A stretch of DNA of 64,000 nt from contig NZ_CP011503.1 of the NCBI RefSeq assembly GCF_001028665.1, positions 992,001-1,056,000 of the forward strand, written 5' to 3'. Every line of letters starts with the position of its first letter. Positions within the stretch are counted from its first letter, which is position 1. Source of the DNA: Burkholderia pyrrocinia (GTDB lineage: Bacteria; Pseudomonadota; Gammaproteobacteria; Burkholderiales; Burkholderiaceae). The notes beneath the pieces were generated by a model. That model saw nothing but the letters and a program-made list of their open reading frames with translations. It did no database searches and had not been told where the DNA came from. Made by a program: the position numbers and the translations under genes. Shown piece after piece: positions 32,522-41,407 of the stretch.

Positions 32522-34189
32522 ATGGAAATCGTCTTCACCGTCCTGATCCTGCTGCTCGCCGTTGCGCTGTCCGGCGCCATCACGCGCATCCTGCCGTTGC
32601 AACTGCCGCTGCCGCTGATGCAGATCGCGTTCGGCGCGATGCTCGCGTGGCCGAAGCTGAACCTGCACGTCACGTTCGATCCCGAAATCTTCATGCTGCT
32701 GTTCATTCCGCCGCTGCTGTTCGCGGACGGCTGGCGGATTCCGAAACGCGAGCTGTACCTGCAGCGCCGCGCGATCCTGATGCTCGCGTTCGGGCTCGTG
32801 TTCATGACGGTACTCGCAGTGGGCTACTTCGCGCATTGGCTGATTCCCGAGTTGCCGCTGCCGATCGCGTTCGCGCTCGCGGCCGTGCTGTCGCCGACCG
32901 ACGCGGTCGCGCTGTCGGGCATCGCCGGCAAGGGCCGGATCCCGCCGCAGCTGATGCACATCCTCGAAGGCGAGGCGCTGATGAACGACGCGTCGGGCCT
33001 CGTCGCGCTGAAGTTCGCGATCGCGGCCGCGCTGACCGGCGTGTTCTCGCTGCGCGCCGCGTCGGTCACGTTCGTGATCGTCGCCGCTGGCGGGCTCGCG
33101 ACGGGCGCGATCGTGTCGTGGGTGTTCAGCGCGCTGTCGACCCGCTTCCTGAACGCCGAGCAGGAAGGCGATCCGGCCCCCGGCATCGTGATGACGCTGC
33201 TCGTGCCGTTCGCGGCCTACCTGTTCGCCGAGCACCTCGACCTGTCGGGCGTGCTCGCGGCCGTGTCGGCCGGGATGATGATGAATTACACGAGCTTCTC
33301 GCGCAAAAGCACCGTCGCGTCGCGCGTGCGCGCCGAAAGCACGTGGGCGATGATCGAGTTCGTGTTCAACGGCATGGTGTTCATCATGCTCGGGCTGCAG
33401 TTGCCGCACATCATCGGCCGCGCGCTCGTCGACGCGCACCATACGAGCGACGCGCTGGTCGGCCGGATGATCTTCAACGTGTGCGCGATGATGCTCGCGC
33501 TGTATGCGATCCGCTTCCTGTGGGTCTGGCTGCTGCGCTGGATTGCGAGCCGCCGCGCGGCGCGCCAGGGCCTCACGGGCACGATGGCCGGCGTGCGCAC
33601 GATCGCGGTGATGACGGTCGGCGGCGTGCGCGGCGCGGTCACGCTCGCCGGCGTGCTGTCGATCCCGGTCGCGCTCGCCGACGGCGCGCCGCTGCCGGGG
33701 CGCGACACTGCGATCTTCGTCGCGTCGGCCGTGATCCTCGGCTCGCTCGTCGTCGCAGTGATCGGCCTGCCGCTGCTGCTGCGCGGCGTGCGCTCGTCGC
33801 GCAACCCGCTCGCCGACGAGGAACGCACCGCGCGCGCGGCCGCCGCGCAGGCCGCGATCCGCGCGATCGACTCGTCGCACGACGCGATCTCGGCCGATCT
33901 CGACGAATCGGGCGCCGCGCGCTGCGCGGACATCTCGGCGCGCGTGATGGACCAGTACCGCCGCCGGCTCGCCGCGCTTGCCGAGGACGGCCCCACGCCG
34001 CGCGCGGAAGCGAAGCAGAGCGAAACGATGGAACTGCAGATGCGGATCGCCGCGATCCGCGCGGAGCGCTCGGCGCTGTACCGGCTGCGCAGCGACAGCA
34101 AGATTTCCGACGAGACGCTGACGAAGCTGATCCGCGAGATCGACCTGTCGGAAACCGCGCTGTCGACACGCAAGAAAGGCATTCTCTGA
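32522..34189 (+). CDS. CPA1 family Na+/H+ antiporter
   Basis: 555 residues with about 12 membrane helices. The CPA1 ion-binding motifs are seen: AAVLSPTDAVALSGI and EGEALMNDASGLVALKF, carrying the Asp/Asn-Asp residues of the NhaP/NHE group. A cytoplasmic tail of about 120 residues (from SSRNPLADEERTARAA) is predicted helical and may be regulatory. It exchanges Na+ or K+ for protons across the inner membrane. The start (MEIVFTVLILLLAVALSGA) is chosen because the protein should begin with the first helix; longer in-frame starts are not credible. A strong terminator follows. Confidence 0.92.
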   Translation: MEIVFTVLILLLAVALSGAITRILPLQLPLPLMQIAFGAMLAWPKLNLHVTFDPEIFMLLFIPPLLFADGWRIPKRELYLQRRAILMLAFGLVFMTVLAVGYFAHWLIPELPLPIAFALAAVLSPTDAVALSGIAGKGRIPPQLMHILEGEALMNDASGLVALKFAIAAALTGVFSLRAASVTFVIVAAGGLATGAIVSWVFSALSTRFLNAEQEGDPAPGIVMTLLVPFAAYLFAEHLDLSGVLAAVSAGMMMNYTSFSRKSTVASRVRAESTWAMIEFVFNGMVFIMLGLQLPHIIGRALVDAHHTSDALVGRMIFNVCAMMLALYAIRFLWVWLLRWIASRRAARQGLTGTMAGVRTIAVMTVGGVRGAVTLAGVLSIPVALADGAPLPGRDTAIFVASAVILGSLVVAVIGLPLLLRGVRSSRNPLADEERTARAAAAQAAIRAIDSSHDAISADLDESGAARCADISARVMDQYRRRLAALAEDGPTPRAEAKQSETMELQMRIAAIRAERSALYRLRSDSKISDETLTKLIREIDLSETALSTRKKGIL

Positions 34190-34233
34190 CGGGGCGAGCG
34201 GCGCGGCCAAACCGCTCGTTCGACGCACCTTCG

Positions 34234-34271
34234 AAAGCCGGGCTCCGCATTGCGCGGAGCCCGGCTTTTTT
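34234..34271 (+). terminator. Rho-independent terminator after the antiporter
   Basis: A 15-bp stem (AAAGCCGGGCTCCGC with GCGGAGCCCGGCTTT), loop of five bases, followed by a T-run. Confidence 0.9.
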
Positions 34272-34588
34272 GTGCGATCGACGAATGCCTCATGCCGGTT
34301 TCCGAAGTGGCGCGCCACACCATTTCCTGCGGCCGACATGGCCGGCGACACCAGCAAGCGATTCCTCGATTTCGTAAGCCGGTTTAAAGAAACTTACACA
34401 AAGCACGGCTACCATCGCTGCTTCCCCAGACGTCGGCGGGGTCACGGTCGACATCGGTGATTCGCTCGAGGCACAGCTCGCCGGACCATCCACGACTTAC
34501 ATCGCACTCCCGATCATCTCGGTACATCGTATTCCAACGGAATACGTCATTTCATCAGAAGCCCATCCACCCGAGAGCCGGTGAACGC
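34272..34588. other. Intergenic region upstream of the family-1 glycosidase
   Basis: 317 bases with no gene that I support. It is less GC-rich than the coding DNA around it. It holds the inverted repeat at 34529-34545 and otherwise no recognisable promoter of strong quality. Confidence 0.5.
34529..34545. promoter_or_regulatory. Inverted repeat, candidate operator of the glycosidase gene
   Basis: GTATTCC-AAC-GGAATAC, a perfect 7-bp inverted repeat with a 3-base spacer, lies 44 bases before the glycosidase start. No cognate regulator gene is adjacent. Confidence 0.45.
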
Positions 34589-35998
34589 ATGATCAAACCC
34601 GTATCGCTTCAAGGTCGCAGACGATTTCTGACGCAAGGCACCGCCGTGCTCGGCAGCGGCCTGCTGTCCGCCTGTGGCGGCGATTCCATCGATTCCTCCG
34701 CACGCTTCGCCGATGATTTCGTGTGGGGCGTCGCCACCGCCGCGCCGCAAATCGAAAGCCGGGACGGCCGCGGACAGAGCAACTGGGATCTGTTCGCCGA
34801 CCAGCCCGGCAAGATCGCCGACGGCTCCACGAACGCGCGCTGCATCGAATTCGACACGCGCTACCCCGGCGATCTGGCGCTGCTCGGCCAGGCCGGCATC
34901 CAGGCATTCCGCTTCTCGGTCGCGTGGCCGCGCGTGCAGCCGGACAGCGCCGGCGCGGTAAGCGACGCGGGTCTGTCGACGTACGACCGGATGGTCGACA
35001 CGATGCTCGAAAACCGGCTCACGCCTTACCTGACGCTATTTCACTGGGACATCCCGGTCTGGGCCGGCGATTTCCGGAATCGCGACATCGCGTACCGTCT
35101 GGCCGATTACGCGCAGATCGTCGCGCGTCGACTCGGCGACCGGGTCAAGCACTGGATGATGCTCAACGAACCCAACGGCGTGGCGCTGGCCGGCTACGGC
35201 TTCGGCCTGATGCCGCCGGGCGTGCGATCGAACGGTGCGATGTACGCCGCCATCCATCACCAGAATCTCGCGCAAGGCTTGATGTTCGATGCGGTCCGGG
35301 CGAACGTGCAGGGGACGGCCCGGGTCGGCACCACCATCAGCGGGCGCCCCGTGCATCCTGCGACGAACGCCGCCGCGGACGTGGCAGCCGCCGCGCAATT
35401 CGACGCGCTCTGGCATCGCGCGTTTCTCGATCCGCTCTACGGCAAAGGTTATCCGGCCGAGTTGCAGCCGGCACTGGCGCCGCTCGTCCAGCCAGGCGAC
35501 ATGGCAACGATCGCGGCGAAACCGGATTTCCTCGGCGTGCAGTACTACAACTGCTTCTACGTGAAAGCGGCCGCAGGCACCGGCTTCGCCATCGCCGACA
35601 GCCCTGCGGGCGAAATCCAGACCGTCGGATATCCGGTCGAGCCGTACGGGATGTCGGAAATGCTGCTGCGCGTGCACAACGACTATGGCGCCCCGCAGAT
35701 CATCGTCACCGAGACGGGCTTCGCGATCAAGGAGCCGGCGCCGAGCGGCGGCGTGGTCGACGACGGGCCGCGAATCGACTATCTCTCCAGCTACCTGAAG
35801 TCGGCGCACGACGCGTACCGGCAAGGCGTGCGGCTCGGCGGGGTGTTTTATTGGGCCGGGCTGGACAGTTGGGAATGGGGCAGCGGGTTCGGGAAGAAAT
35901 TCGGGCTGATTCACGTCGACCCGAACACCCAGCAACGCGTGCCGAAGCGCAGCCTCGCCTACTACTCGCGCTGCATCGCCGGCAATTCGGTCGCGTAA
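34589..35998 (+). CDS. Family-1 glycoside hydrolase with Tat/lipoprotein signal
   Basis: 469 residues. The catalytic domain matches GH1 beta-glucosidases: substrate motif near PQIES (53-57), FRFSVAWPRVQP (108-119), acid/base E194 in LNEPN, nucleophile E375 in VTETG, and the C-terminal aglycone motif SWEWGSGFGKKFGL. GH1 usually has ENG at the nucleophile; here Asn is replaced by Thr. The N-terminus has a twin-arginine-like pattern (GRRRFL, about 9-14) and a lipobox LLSAC (25-29), so it is predicted to be exported folded and lipid-anchored at C29. GH1 enzymes are usually cytoplasmic, so this is unusual. Start has the signal motif just downstream; longer frames do not. Confidence 0.88.
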   Translation: MIKPVSLQGRRRFLTQGTAVLGSGLLSACGGDSIDSSARFADDFVWGVATAAPQIESRDGRGQSNWDLFADQPGKIADGSTNARCIEFDTRYPGDLALLGQAGIQAFRFSVAWPRVQPDSAGAVSDAGLSTYDRMVDTMLENRLTPYLTLFHWDIPVWAGDFRNRDIAYRLADYAQIVARRLGDRVKHWMMLNEPNGVALAGYGFGLMPPGVRSNGAMYAAIHHQNLAQGLMFDAVRANVQGTARVGTTISGRPVHPATNAAADVAAAAQFDALWHRAFLDPLYGKGYPAELQPALAPLVQPGDMATIAAKPDFLGVQYYNCFYVKAAAGTGFAIADSPAGEIQTVGYPVEPYGMSEMLLRVHNDYGAPQIIVTETGFAIKEPAPSGGVVDDGPRIDYLSSYLKSAHDAYRQGVRLGGVFYWAGLDSWEWGSGFGKKFGLIHVDPNTQQRVPKRSLAYYSRCIAGNSVA

Positions 35999-36097
35999 CC
36001 CGGACTCGGCCGGCAGCGCACGTGCCGGCCGAGCCTGCGGGAAATGCCTCGCGCGCTGCCCCGGCAAGCGCCGGACACGCGTCGCCGCGCGTTCGCG

Positions 36098-39000
36098 TTA
36101 CTTCGCGACGACGACCGGAATCCCCTTCAGCATCCCCGCGCCCTTCATCTCGTCGAGCGCGTGCTGCACGGCTGCGCTCGTCGCCGCGTCGATGCCGAGC
36201 TGCAGCGCGAGCTCGCGCTCCGCGCGCTTCACGCCGGCCAGGTTGCGCACCTTCACGTGACCGAAGCCGCGCACGCGGGCGTGCAGGTCGGCCAGTTGCG
36301 TGACCTGCGCCGCATTGCCGGCCGTCGTCGCGGCGAGCGCACGGGCGAGCGTCGTCTCGTAGTCGTCAGCCAGCGCGCGCTCCATCCTGCGCTCGACGGT
36401 GCGGCCGAACGGATCGAGCCACGTGCCGCGCAGGCTGCGCACGCGCGCCAGCATGCCGAACACCGGCCACATCCATTGACCGAACACGCGCTTCTTCGGC
36501 ACGCTGCCGTCGCGGCCGGCCTTCGCGACCGTCGGCGGCGCGAGGTTGAACTTCACGCGATACGCGTGACCCGGCACGCCTTCGAACTGCGCTTCGAGCG
36601 CCGTGCGGAATGCGTCGTCCGTGAAAAGCCGCGCGACCTCGTATTCGTCCTTCACCGCGAGCAGCCGGTAGAACGTCGTCGCGACCGCGCGCGTCAGCGC
36701 GTCGTCGCCCTTCGCGGCCGCCGCGTTCACCAGCGCACGGTAGCGCTCGACGTAGCGCGCGCCGCCATACGCGTCGAGACGCGCTTCGCGGTCGGCGATC
36801 AGTTCGGCAAGCGTTTCCGGCGCGGCGTGCGTGGCCACCGCGTGACGCGCGTTCCACAACGCATCGAGACCCGCCGCATCGCCGGCCGCCATCCGCCCGA
36901 TCGAGAACGCGAGCTTGTTCATCGGCACCGCGACGTTGTTCAGCTCGATCGCGCGCATCATCGCGGCGAGCGACACCGGCACGAGGCCGAGCTGCCACGC
37001 GTAACCGAGCATCAGGATGTTCGCGCCGATCGAATCACCGAGGAACTTCGCGGCGAGCGCCTGCGCGTCGCAGCTCGACAGGTAGCCGTCGCCGGCCGCG
37101 TGACGCATCTTTTCGAGCAGCGCGTCAGCATGCAGGTTCGCGTCGGGGTTCTGCACGAACGACGCGTTCGGGATCCGGTGCGTGTTGACGACGATCCGCG
37201 AACGTTCGTGACGCACCGTCTGCAGCGCTTCGGCGCTCGCGCCGACGACCATGTCGCACGCGAGCAGCACGTCGGCCTGCTGCGTGTCGATCCGCACCTG
37301 GTTCAGCCATCGGTCGTTCGCGGCGATCCGCACGAACGACAGCACCGAGCCGCCCTTCTGCGCGAAGCCCATGAAGTCGAGCACCGACGCGCTCTTGCCT
37401 TCGAGGTGCGCGGCCATGCTGATCAGTGCGCCGACCGTCACGACGCCCGTGCCGCCGACGCCCGTCACGAGCATGTCGAACGGCGCCGCGTCGAGATGCG
37501 TCGCCGGCACCGGCAGCGCGTCGACGCGCACGGCGAGCGCCGCTTCGTCGAACGCGGCGCCTGCGGCCTTTTTCAGCGCCGCGCCTTCGACCGTCACGAA
37601 GCTCGGGCAGAAGCCGTTCACGCACGAATAGTCCTTGTTGCACGACGACTGGTCGATGCGGCGCTTGCGGCCGAGCGGCGTCTCGAGCGGCTCGACCGAC
37701 AGGCAGTTCGACTGCACGCCGCAGTCGCCGCAGCCTTCGCACACCGCATCGTTGATGAACAGGCGCTTGTCCGGGTCGGGGAATTCGCCCTTCTTGCGGC
37801 GGCGGCGCTTCTCGGCCGCGCAGGTCTGGTCGTAGATCAGCACGGTGACGCCCGGCGTCTCGCGCAACTCGCGCTGCACCGCGTCGAGCTCGCTGCGGTG
37901 ATGGAACGTCGTGCCCTTCGGGAACAGCCCGTGATGGCCGTCGTACTTCTCCGGTTCGTCGGACACGACGACGAAGCGCGACACGCCTTCCGCCTCCACC
38001 TGCCGCGCGATCTGCGGCACCGAGATGCTGCCGTCGACCGGCTGGCCGCCCGTCATCGCGACCGCATCGTTGTAGAGGATCTTGTACGTGATGTTCGTTT
38101 TCGCGGCGACCGCCTGGCGGATCGCGAGGATGCCCGAGTGGAAGTAGGTGCCGTCGCCGAGGTTCTGGAACACGTGCTTCGTGTTCGTGAACATCGCGTG
38201 CGCGGCCCAGTCGACGCCCTCGCCGCCCATCTGGATCAGCCCCGTCGTGTCGCGCTCCATCCACGACGCCATGAAGTGGCAGCCGATGCCGGCCTGCGCG
38301 ATCGAGCCTTCCGGCACCTTCGTCGACGTGTTGTGCGGGCAGCCCGAGCAGAAGTACGGCGTGCGCTTCACCGCGTCGGCCTCGTTCGACAGGATCTGCG
38401 GCGCGACGAGATCGACGACGCGTTCGCGGCGGTCGAGCGCCGGCTTGTGCCGCGCGAGCCATTCGGCGAACACCGGCAGGATGCGCGACGGGCGCAGCTC
38501 GCCGAGCTCGGACAGCAGGCAGGCGCCGGCAGCGTCGTGCTTGCCGAGCACGCGCGGGCGCGCGCCTTCCGCGCGGTTGTACAGGTAGTCCTTGATCTGC
38601 TGCTCGATGACCGGGCCTTTCTCCTCGATCACGAGCACTTCGGCGAGCCCGTCGACGAAGGTCTCGATGCGCGTCATCTCGAGCGGATACGACAGGCCGA
38701 CCTTGTAGATCCGCACGCCGGCCGCGTCGAGGTCGGCCACCGTCAGGTCGAGACGGCGCAGCGCTTCCATCAGGTCGAGGTGCGCCTTGCCGCACGTGAC
38801 GATGCCGACGTTCGCCTGCGCGCTCGGCGCGATCCACTTGTCGATGCTGTTGGTGCGTGCGAAATGGCGCACCGCGTCGAGCTTCGCGGCGAGGCGCGCC
38901 TCGATCGTGAGGCTCGGCAGGTCGGGCCAGCGGTTGTGCAGCCCGCCCGCCGGCGGCGTGAAGCCGGCCGGCGCCGGCCACTGCGTCTGCAGCGCGTCGA

Positions 39001-39670
39001 GGTCGACGGTCGAACCCGACTCGACCGTTTCCGAGATCGCCTTGAAGCCGACCCACGCGCCCGAATAGCGCGACAGCGCCCAGCCGTACAGGCCGAATTC
39101 GAGCATGTCGGCGATGTTCGCCGGGTTCACGACCGGCATGTGCCACGCGATCATCGCGAAGTCGCTCTGGTGCGGCATCGACGACGACACGCAGCCATGG
39201 TCGTCGCCCGCGACGACGAGCACGCCGCCGTGCGGCGACGAACCGTATGCGTTGCCGTGCTTCAGCGCGTCGCCGGCGCGGTCGACGCCCGGGCCCTTGC
39301 CGTACCACATCGCATACACGCCCTCGACCGTGCGCTCGGGATCGGCCTCGACGCGCTGCGTGCCGAGCACGGCCGTGCCGCCGAGCTCCTCGTTGATCGC
39401 GGGCAGGAAGCGCACGCCGCTGCCGTCGAGCAGTTTCTTCGCCTTCCACAGCTGCTGGTCGACCATGCCGAGCGGCGAGCCGCGGTAGCCGCTGACGAAA
39501 CCGGCGGTGTTGAGCCCCAGTTCAGTGTCGACCGTGCGCTGCATCAGCATCAGGCGGACCAGCGCTTGCGTGCCGGTCAGGAAGATCCGGCCGCGCGTCG
39601 CGGTCAGGTTGTCGGTCAGGCGGTAGTCGGACAGGGCAGGCGTGCCGTCGATGGGCAAGCGGGCGGTCAT
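36098..39670 (-). CDS. Indolepyruvate ferredoxin oxidoreductase (fused alpha/beta form)
   Basis: 1190 residues. The domains are those of 2-oxoacid:ferredoxin oxidoreductases: an N-terminal pyrimidine-binding region (GFVSGYRGSPLGMVD, about 58-72), a TPP-binding region (FCSGCPHNTSTKVPEG and GGEGVDWA), an iron-sulfur part with CEGCGDCGVQSNC and SCNKDYSCVNGFC, and the gamma domain (GVGGTGVVTVGALI). It oxidatively decarboxylates aryl pyruvates such as indolepyruvate to acyl-CoA, with ferredoxin as acceptor. The fused single-chain form is common in beta-proteobacteria. The gene stands alone; its start faces the repeat array. Confidence 0.93.
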   Translation of the reverse strand: MTARLPIDGTPALSDYRLTDNLTATRGRIFLTGTQALVRLMLMQRTVDTELGLNTAGFVSGYRGSPLGMVDQQLWKAKKLLDGSGVRFLPAINEELGGTAVLGTQRVEADPERTVEGVYAMWYGKGPGVDRAGDALKHGNAYGSSPHGGVLVVAGDDHGCVSSSMPHQSDFAMIAWHMPVVNPANIADMLEFGLYGWALSRYSGAWVGFKAISETVESGSTVDLDALQTQWPAPAGFTPPAGGLHNRWPDLPSLTIEARLAAKLDAVRHFARTNSIDKWIAPSAQANVGIVTCGKAHLDLMEALRRLDLTVADLDAAGVRIYKVGLSYPLEMTRIETFVDGLAEVLVIEEKGPVIEQQIKDYLYNRAEGARPRVLGKHDAAGACLLSELGELRPSRILPVFAEWLARHKPALDRRERVVDLVAPQILSNEADAVKRTPYFCSGCPHNTSTKVPEGSIAQAGIGCHFMASWMERDTTGLIQMGGEGVDWAAHAMFTNTKHVFQNLGDGTYFHSGILAIRQAVAAKTNITYKILYNDAVAMTGGQPVDGSISVPQIARQVEAEGVSRFVVVSDEPEKYDGHHGLFPKGTTFHHRSELDAVQRELRETPGVTVLIYDQTCAAEKRRRRKKGEFPDPDKRLFINDAVCEGCGDCGVQSNCLSVEPLETPLGRKRRIDQSSCNKDYSCVNGFCPSFVTVEGAALKKAAGAAFDEAALAVRVDALPVPATHLDAAPFDMLVTGVGGTGVVTVGALISMAAHLEGKSASVLDFMGFAQKGGSVLSFVRIAANDRWLNQVRIDTQQADVLLACDMVVGASAEALQTVRHERSRIVVNTHRIPNASFVQNPDANLHADALLEKMRHAAGDGYLSSCDAQALAAKFLGDSIGANILMLGYAWQLGLVPVSLAAMMRAIELNNVAVPMNKLAFSIGRMAAGDAAGLDALWNARHAVATHAAPETLAELIADREARLDAYGGARYVERYRALVNAAAAKGDDALTRAVATTFYRLLAVKDEYEVARLFTDDAFRTALEAQFEGVPGHAYRVKFNLAPPTVAKAGRDGSVPKKRVFGQWMWPVFGMLARVRSLRGTWLDPFGRTVERRMERALADDYETTLARALAATTAGNAAQVTQLADLHARVRGFGHVKVRNLAGVKRAERELALQLGIDAATSAAVQHALDEMKGAGMLKGIPVVVAK

Positions 39671-40005
39671 GGGGGATGTCTCCTGATTGTGCTGTTCTGG
39701 GCTGCGCGGCGGGGCGTCGGGCGACGTGTGGGCACCGGCAGCGAATGGCTCTATTTTTTCGCGCGCAGGCGAGAATGTTTTTTCTCATCTTGCTCGGACG
39801 GGCCCGCAGCGAGAAAAACTGCGCAGCTTTTTACCGGGATTTGAGAGAGTTTTCGCGCGCGGTGGTGGAGCGGGTTGGGCGGGGTGTCTGGACGGTCGGG
39901 TGGTTTGCCGGAACAACCGGTGCGGGTCCGCGAGCAACCGGCCGATCCGGCGGCAGGCGCTCGCGCCCCGTGTGACAAGGGTTTCGGCGGCTGGAGGCGG
40001 TCACG
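39671..40005. other. Non-coding flank between the oxidoreductase gene and the repeat array
   Basis: 335 bases upstream of the large oxidoreductase gene, which must hold its promoter. GC skew and G-rich stretches are noticeable, but no gene, operator or further repeat unit was recognised. Confidence 0.5.
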
Positions 40006-41360
40006 CTCACCATTGGAATGCACAGCGTTTCGAGTGGCGTCGGGGCCGGGATGTCCACATCCGTAATCGGTATCCGGTTTCATCGGGCACCGACGCTCAC
40101 CGTTGAAATTCACAGCGTGGCGAGTAGGTTTCGGCGGTGGATATCCACATCGGGATCGGCTGATTTCGTCGATCCGCGATTCACCCTCACCGATCGAATA
40201 CACAGGATCGCGAGTGGGTTCGCCGGCCGGATATTCACACCCGAACACGCACGCTACGCAATCGCAGGTCCGCACTCACCGTTGAAATGCACAGGACTTC
40301 GAGTGGCTGCAGCGGTAGTTGTCCACCGCCCGAACCGGCTCTGCCGTCCGGTCTCGAGCGCACCCTCACCGTTGAAAACTGCAGCGCTTCGAGTGGCCGC
40401 AGCGGCAGTTGTCCACGCTCGGGCCGGCTCCGCCGTCCGGCCACGCACGCACCCTCACCGTCGAAAACCACAGCGCTTCGAGTCGCTTGGCGAGACGGAT
40501 ATCCACATGAGTGCGAATCCGTTGATCGGCCATGAAAGTGCGTTTCCGAGGACCGCGACGGCCGGGAGTCCACGCCGGGATCGGCGCGCCGTCCGATCGG
40601 GTGTCGACTCTCACCTTCGAAATACACAGTGCCGCGAGTCGTCTCGTCAGCCGGATATCCACACCGGAAACCGCGTTGCCTTCGATCGCGTGCTCTCACA
40701 CGAGCCTGAAATGTACAGCGCTTCAGACGACGTTGTCGGCCGAACGGCCGCGTCTTGACCGGCTGCCCGCCGAGAGCGCACACACGCTCACCATCGAATT
40801 ACGCAGCGCGTCGAGTCGCTCGAGAAGGTTGGAACGCGCAATGAAATCAGCTCGTTGCGGACCACACAGCCCCGCTCACCGTTAGAATGCACGGCCCTTC
40901 GATTGGCTTCCGGGGCCGGAATCCACATCGCCACGCACTCGCGGTTCGGTCACGCATGCGTGCGTTCGGCTAGAATGCGCGGCGCTCCGAATCGCACCAA
41001 AGGTCGGGAAGCCGCGCCGGCGCAGGCGCGTCGCGCGATCGGACGCCGGCACTCACCGCTGAATTTCACAGCATTTCGCGTCGTTCCGCGGATCGGTTAT
41101 CCACAACCCTCTTCATGCATTGCGCGGCATCCGGTCATCCTCACCGGTGAATTGCACAGGGCGCCGAGTCGTTTCGATGCGTGGATATCCACAACGGATC
41201 GTGCGAAGAAACGTTCGTCGGCACATCGGCGGAAGCGATCTGCGCATCAACGCGCAGCATTCGGGCGATAACCGGAAAGCCTTGTCCGGACAGCCTCGGC
41301 GGCACCCTCACCATTCAAATGCACAGCGTTTCGAGTCGCCTTCGCGGTGGGTTGTCCACA
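40006..41360. repeat. Array of about 16 diverged repeat units, 88-90 bp period
   Basis: Each intact unit has a 5' box (consensus CTCACCGTTGAAATGCACAG, then GCGTTTCGAGT), about 12 variable bases, and a 3' box GGATATCCACA; the whole core is 53-54 bp and is followed by about 36 bases of variable spacer. Cores start at 40006, 40096, 40186, 40275, 40365, 40454, 40610, 40695 (decayed), 40787 (3' box lost), 40875, 41052, 41140 and 41307; decayed units lie near 40525 and 40964, and one may be lost near 41229. Twelve units keep CTCACC exactly. No spacer is shared. There are no cas genes and no clear stems. Frameshifting differences (53 or 54 bp cores; steps of 85-92) argue against a coding role. Confidence 0.9.
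41097..41105. promoter_or_regulatory. Perfect DnaA-box match inside the repeat array
   Basis: TTATCCACA equals the E. coli R1-type DnaA box. The equivalent position in other units reads ATATCCACA (40141, 40499, 40655, 41185), ATGTCCACA, TTGTCCACA or weaker, so the 3' box may be a degenerate DnaA-binding site. Binding is not shown. Confidence 0.4.
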
Positions 41361-41407
41361 TCCGCCCCAATGCGCTGACTCAAGCCGACACGCGCTTCCG
41401 GGCAACC

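Noticed and set aside
36044-39844. A 1266-codon open frame antisense to the indolepyruvate oxidoreductase gene
   Set aside because: Same codon-shadow effect; the minus-strand gene has clear domains and cofactor motifs.
40018-40783. Open frames of 180-250 codons on both strands of the repeat array
   Set aside because: They arise from the 90-bp period of the first units; they break where units lose one base, have no ribosome sites and no family.
40006-41360. CRISPR array
   Set aside because: Repeats are 53-54 bp with an internal variable part, diverge strongly, and no cas genes lie nearby.
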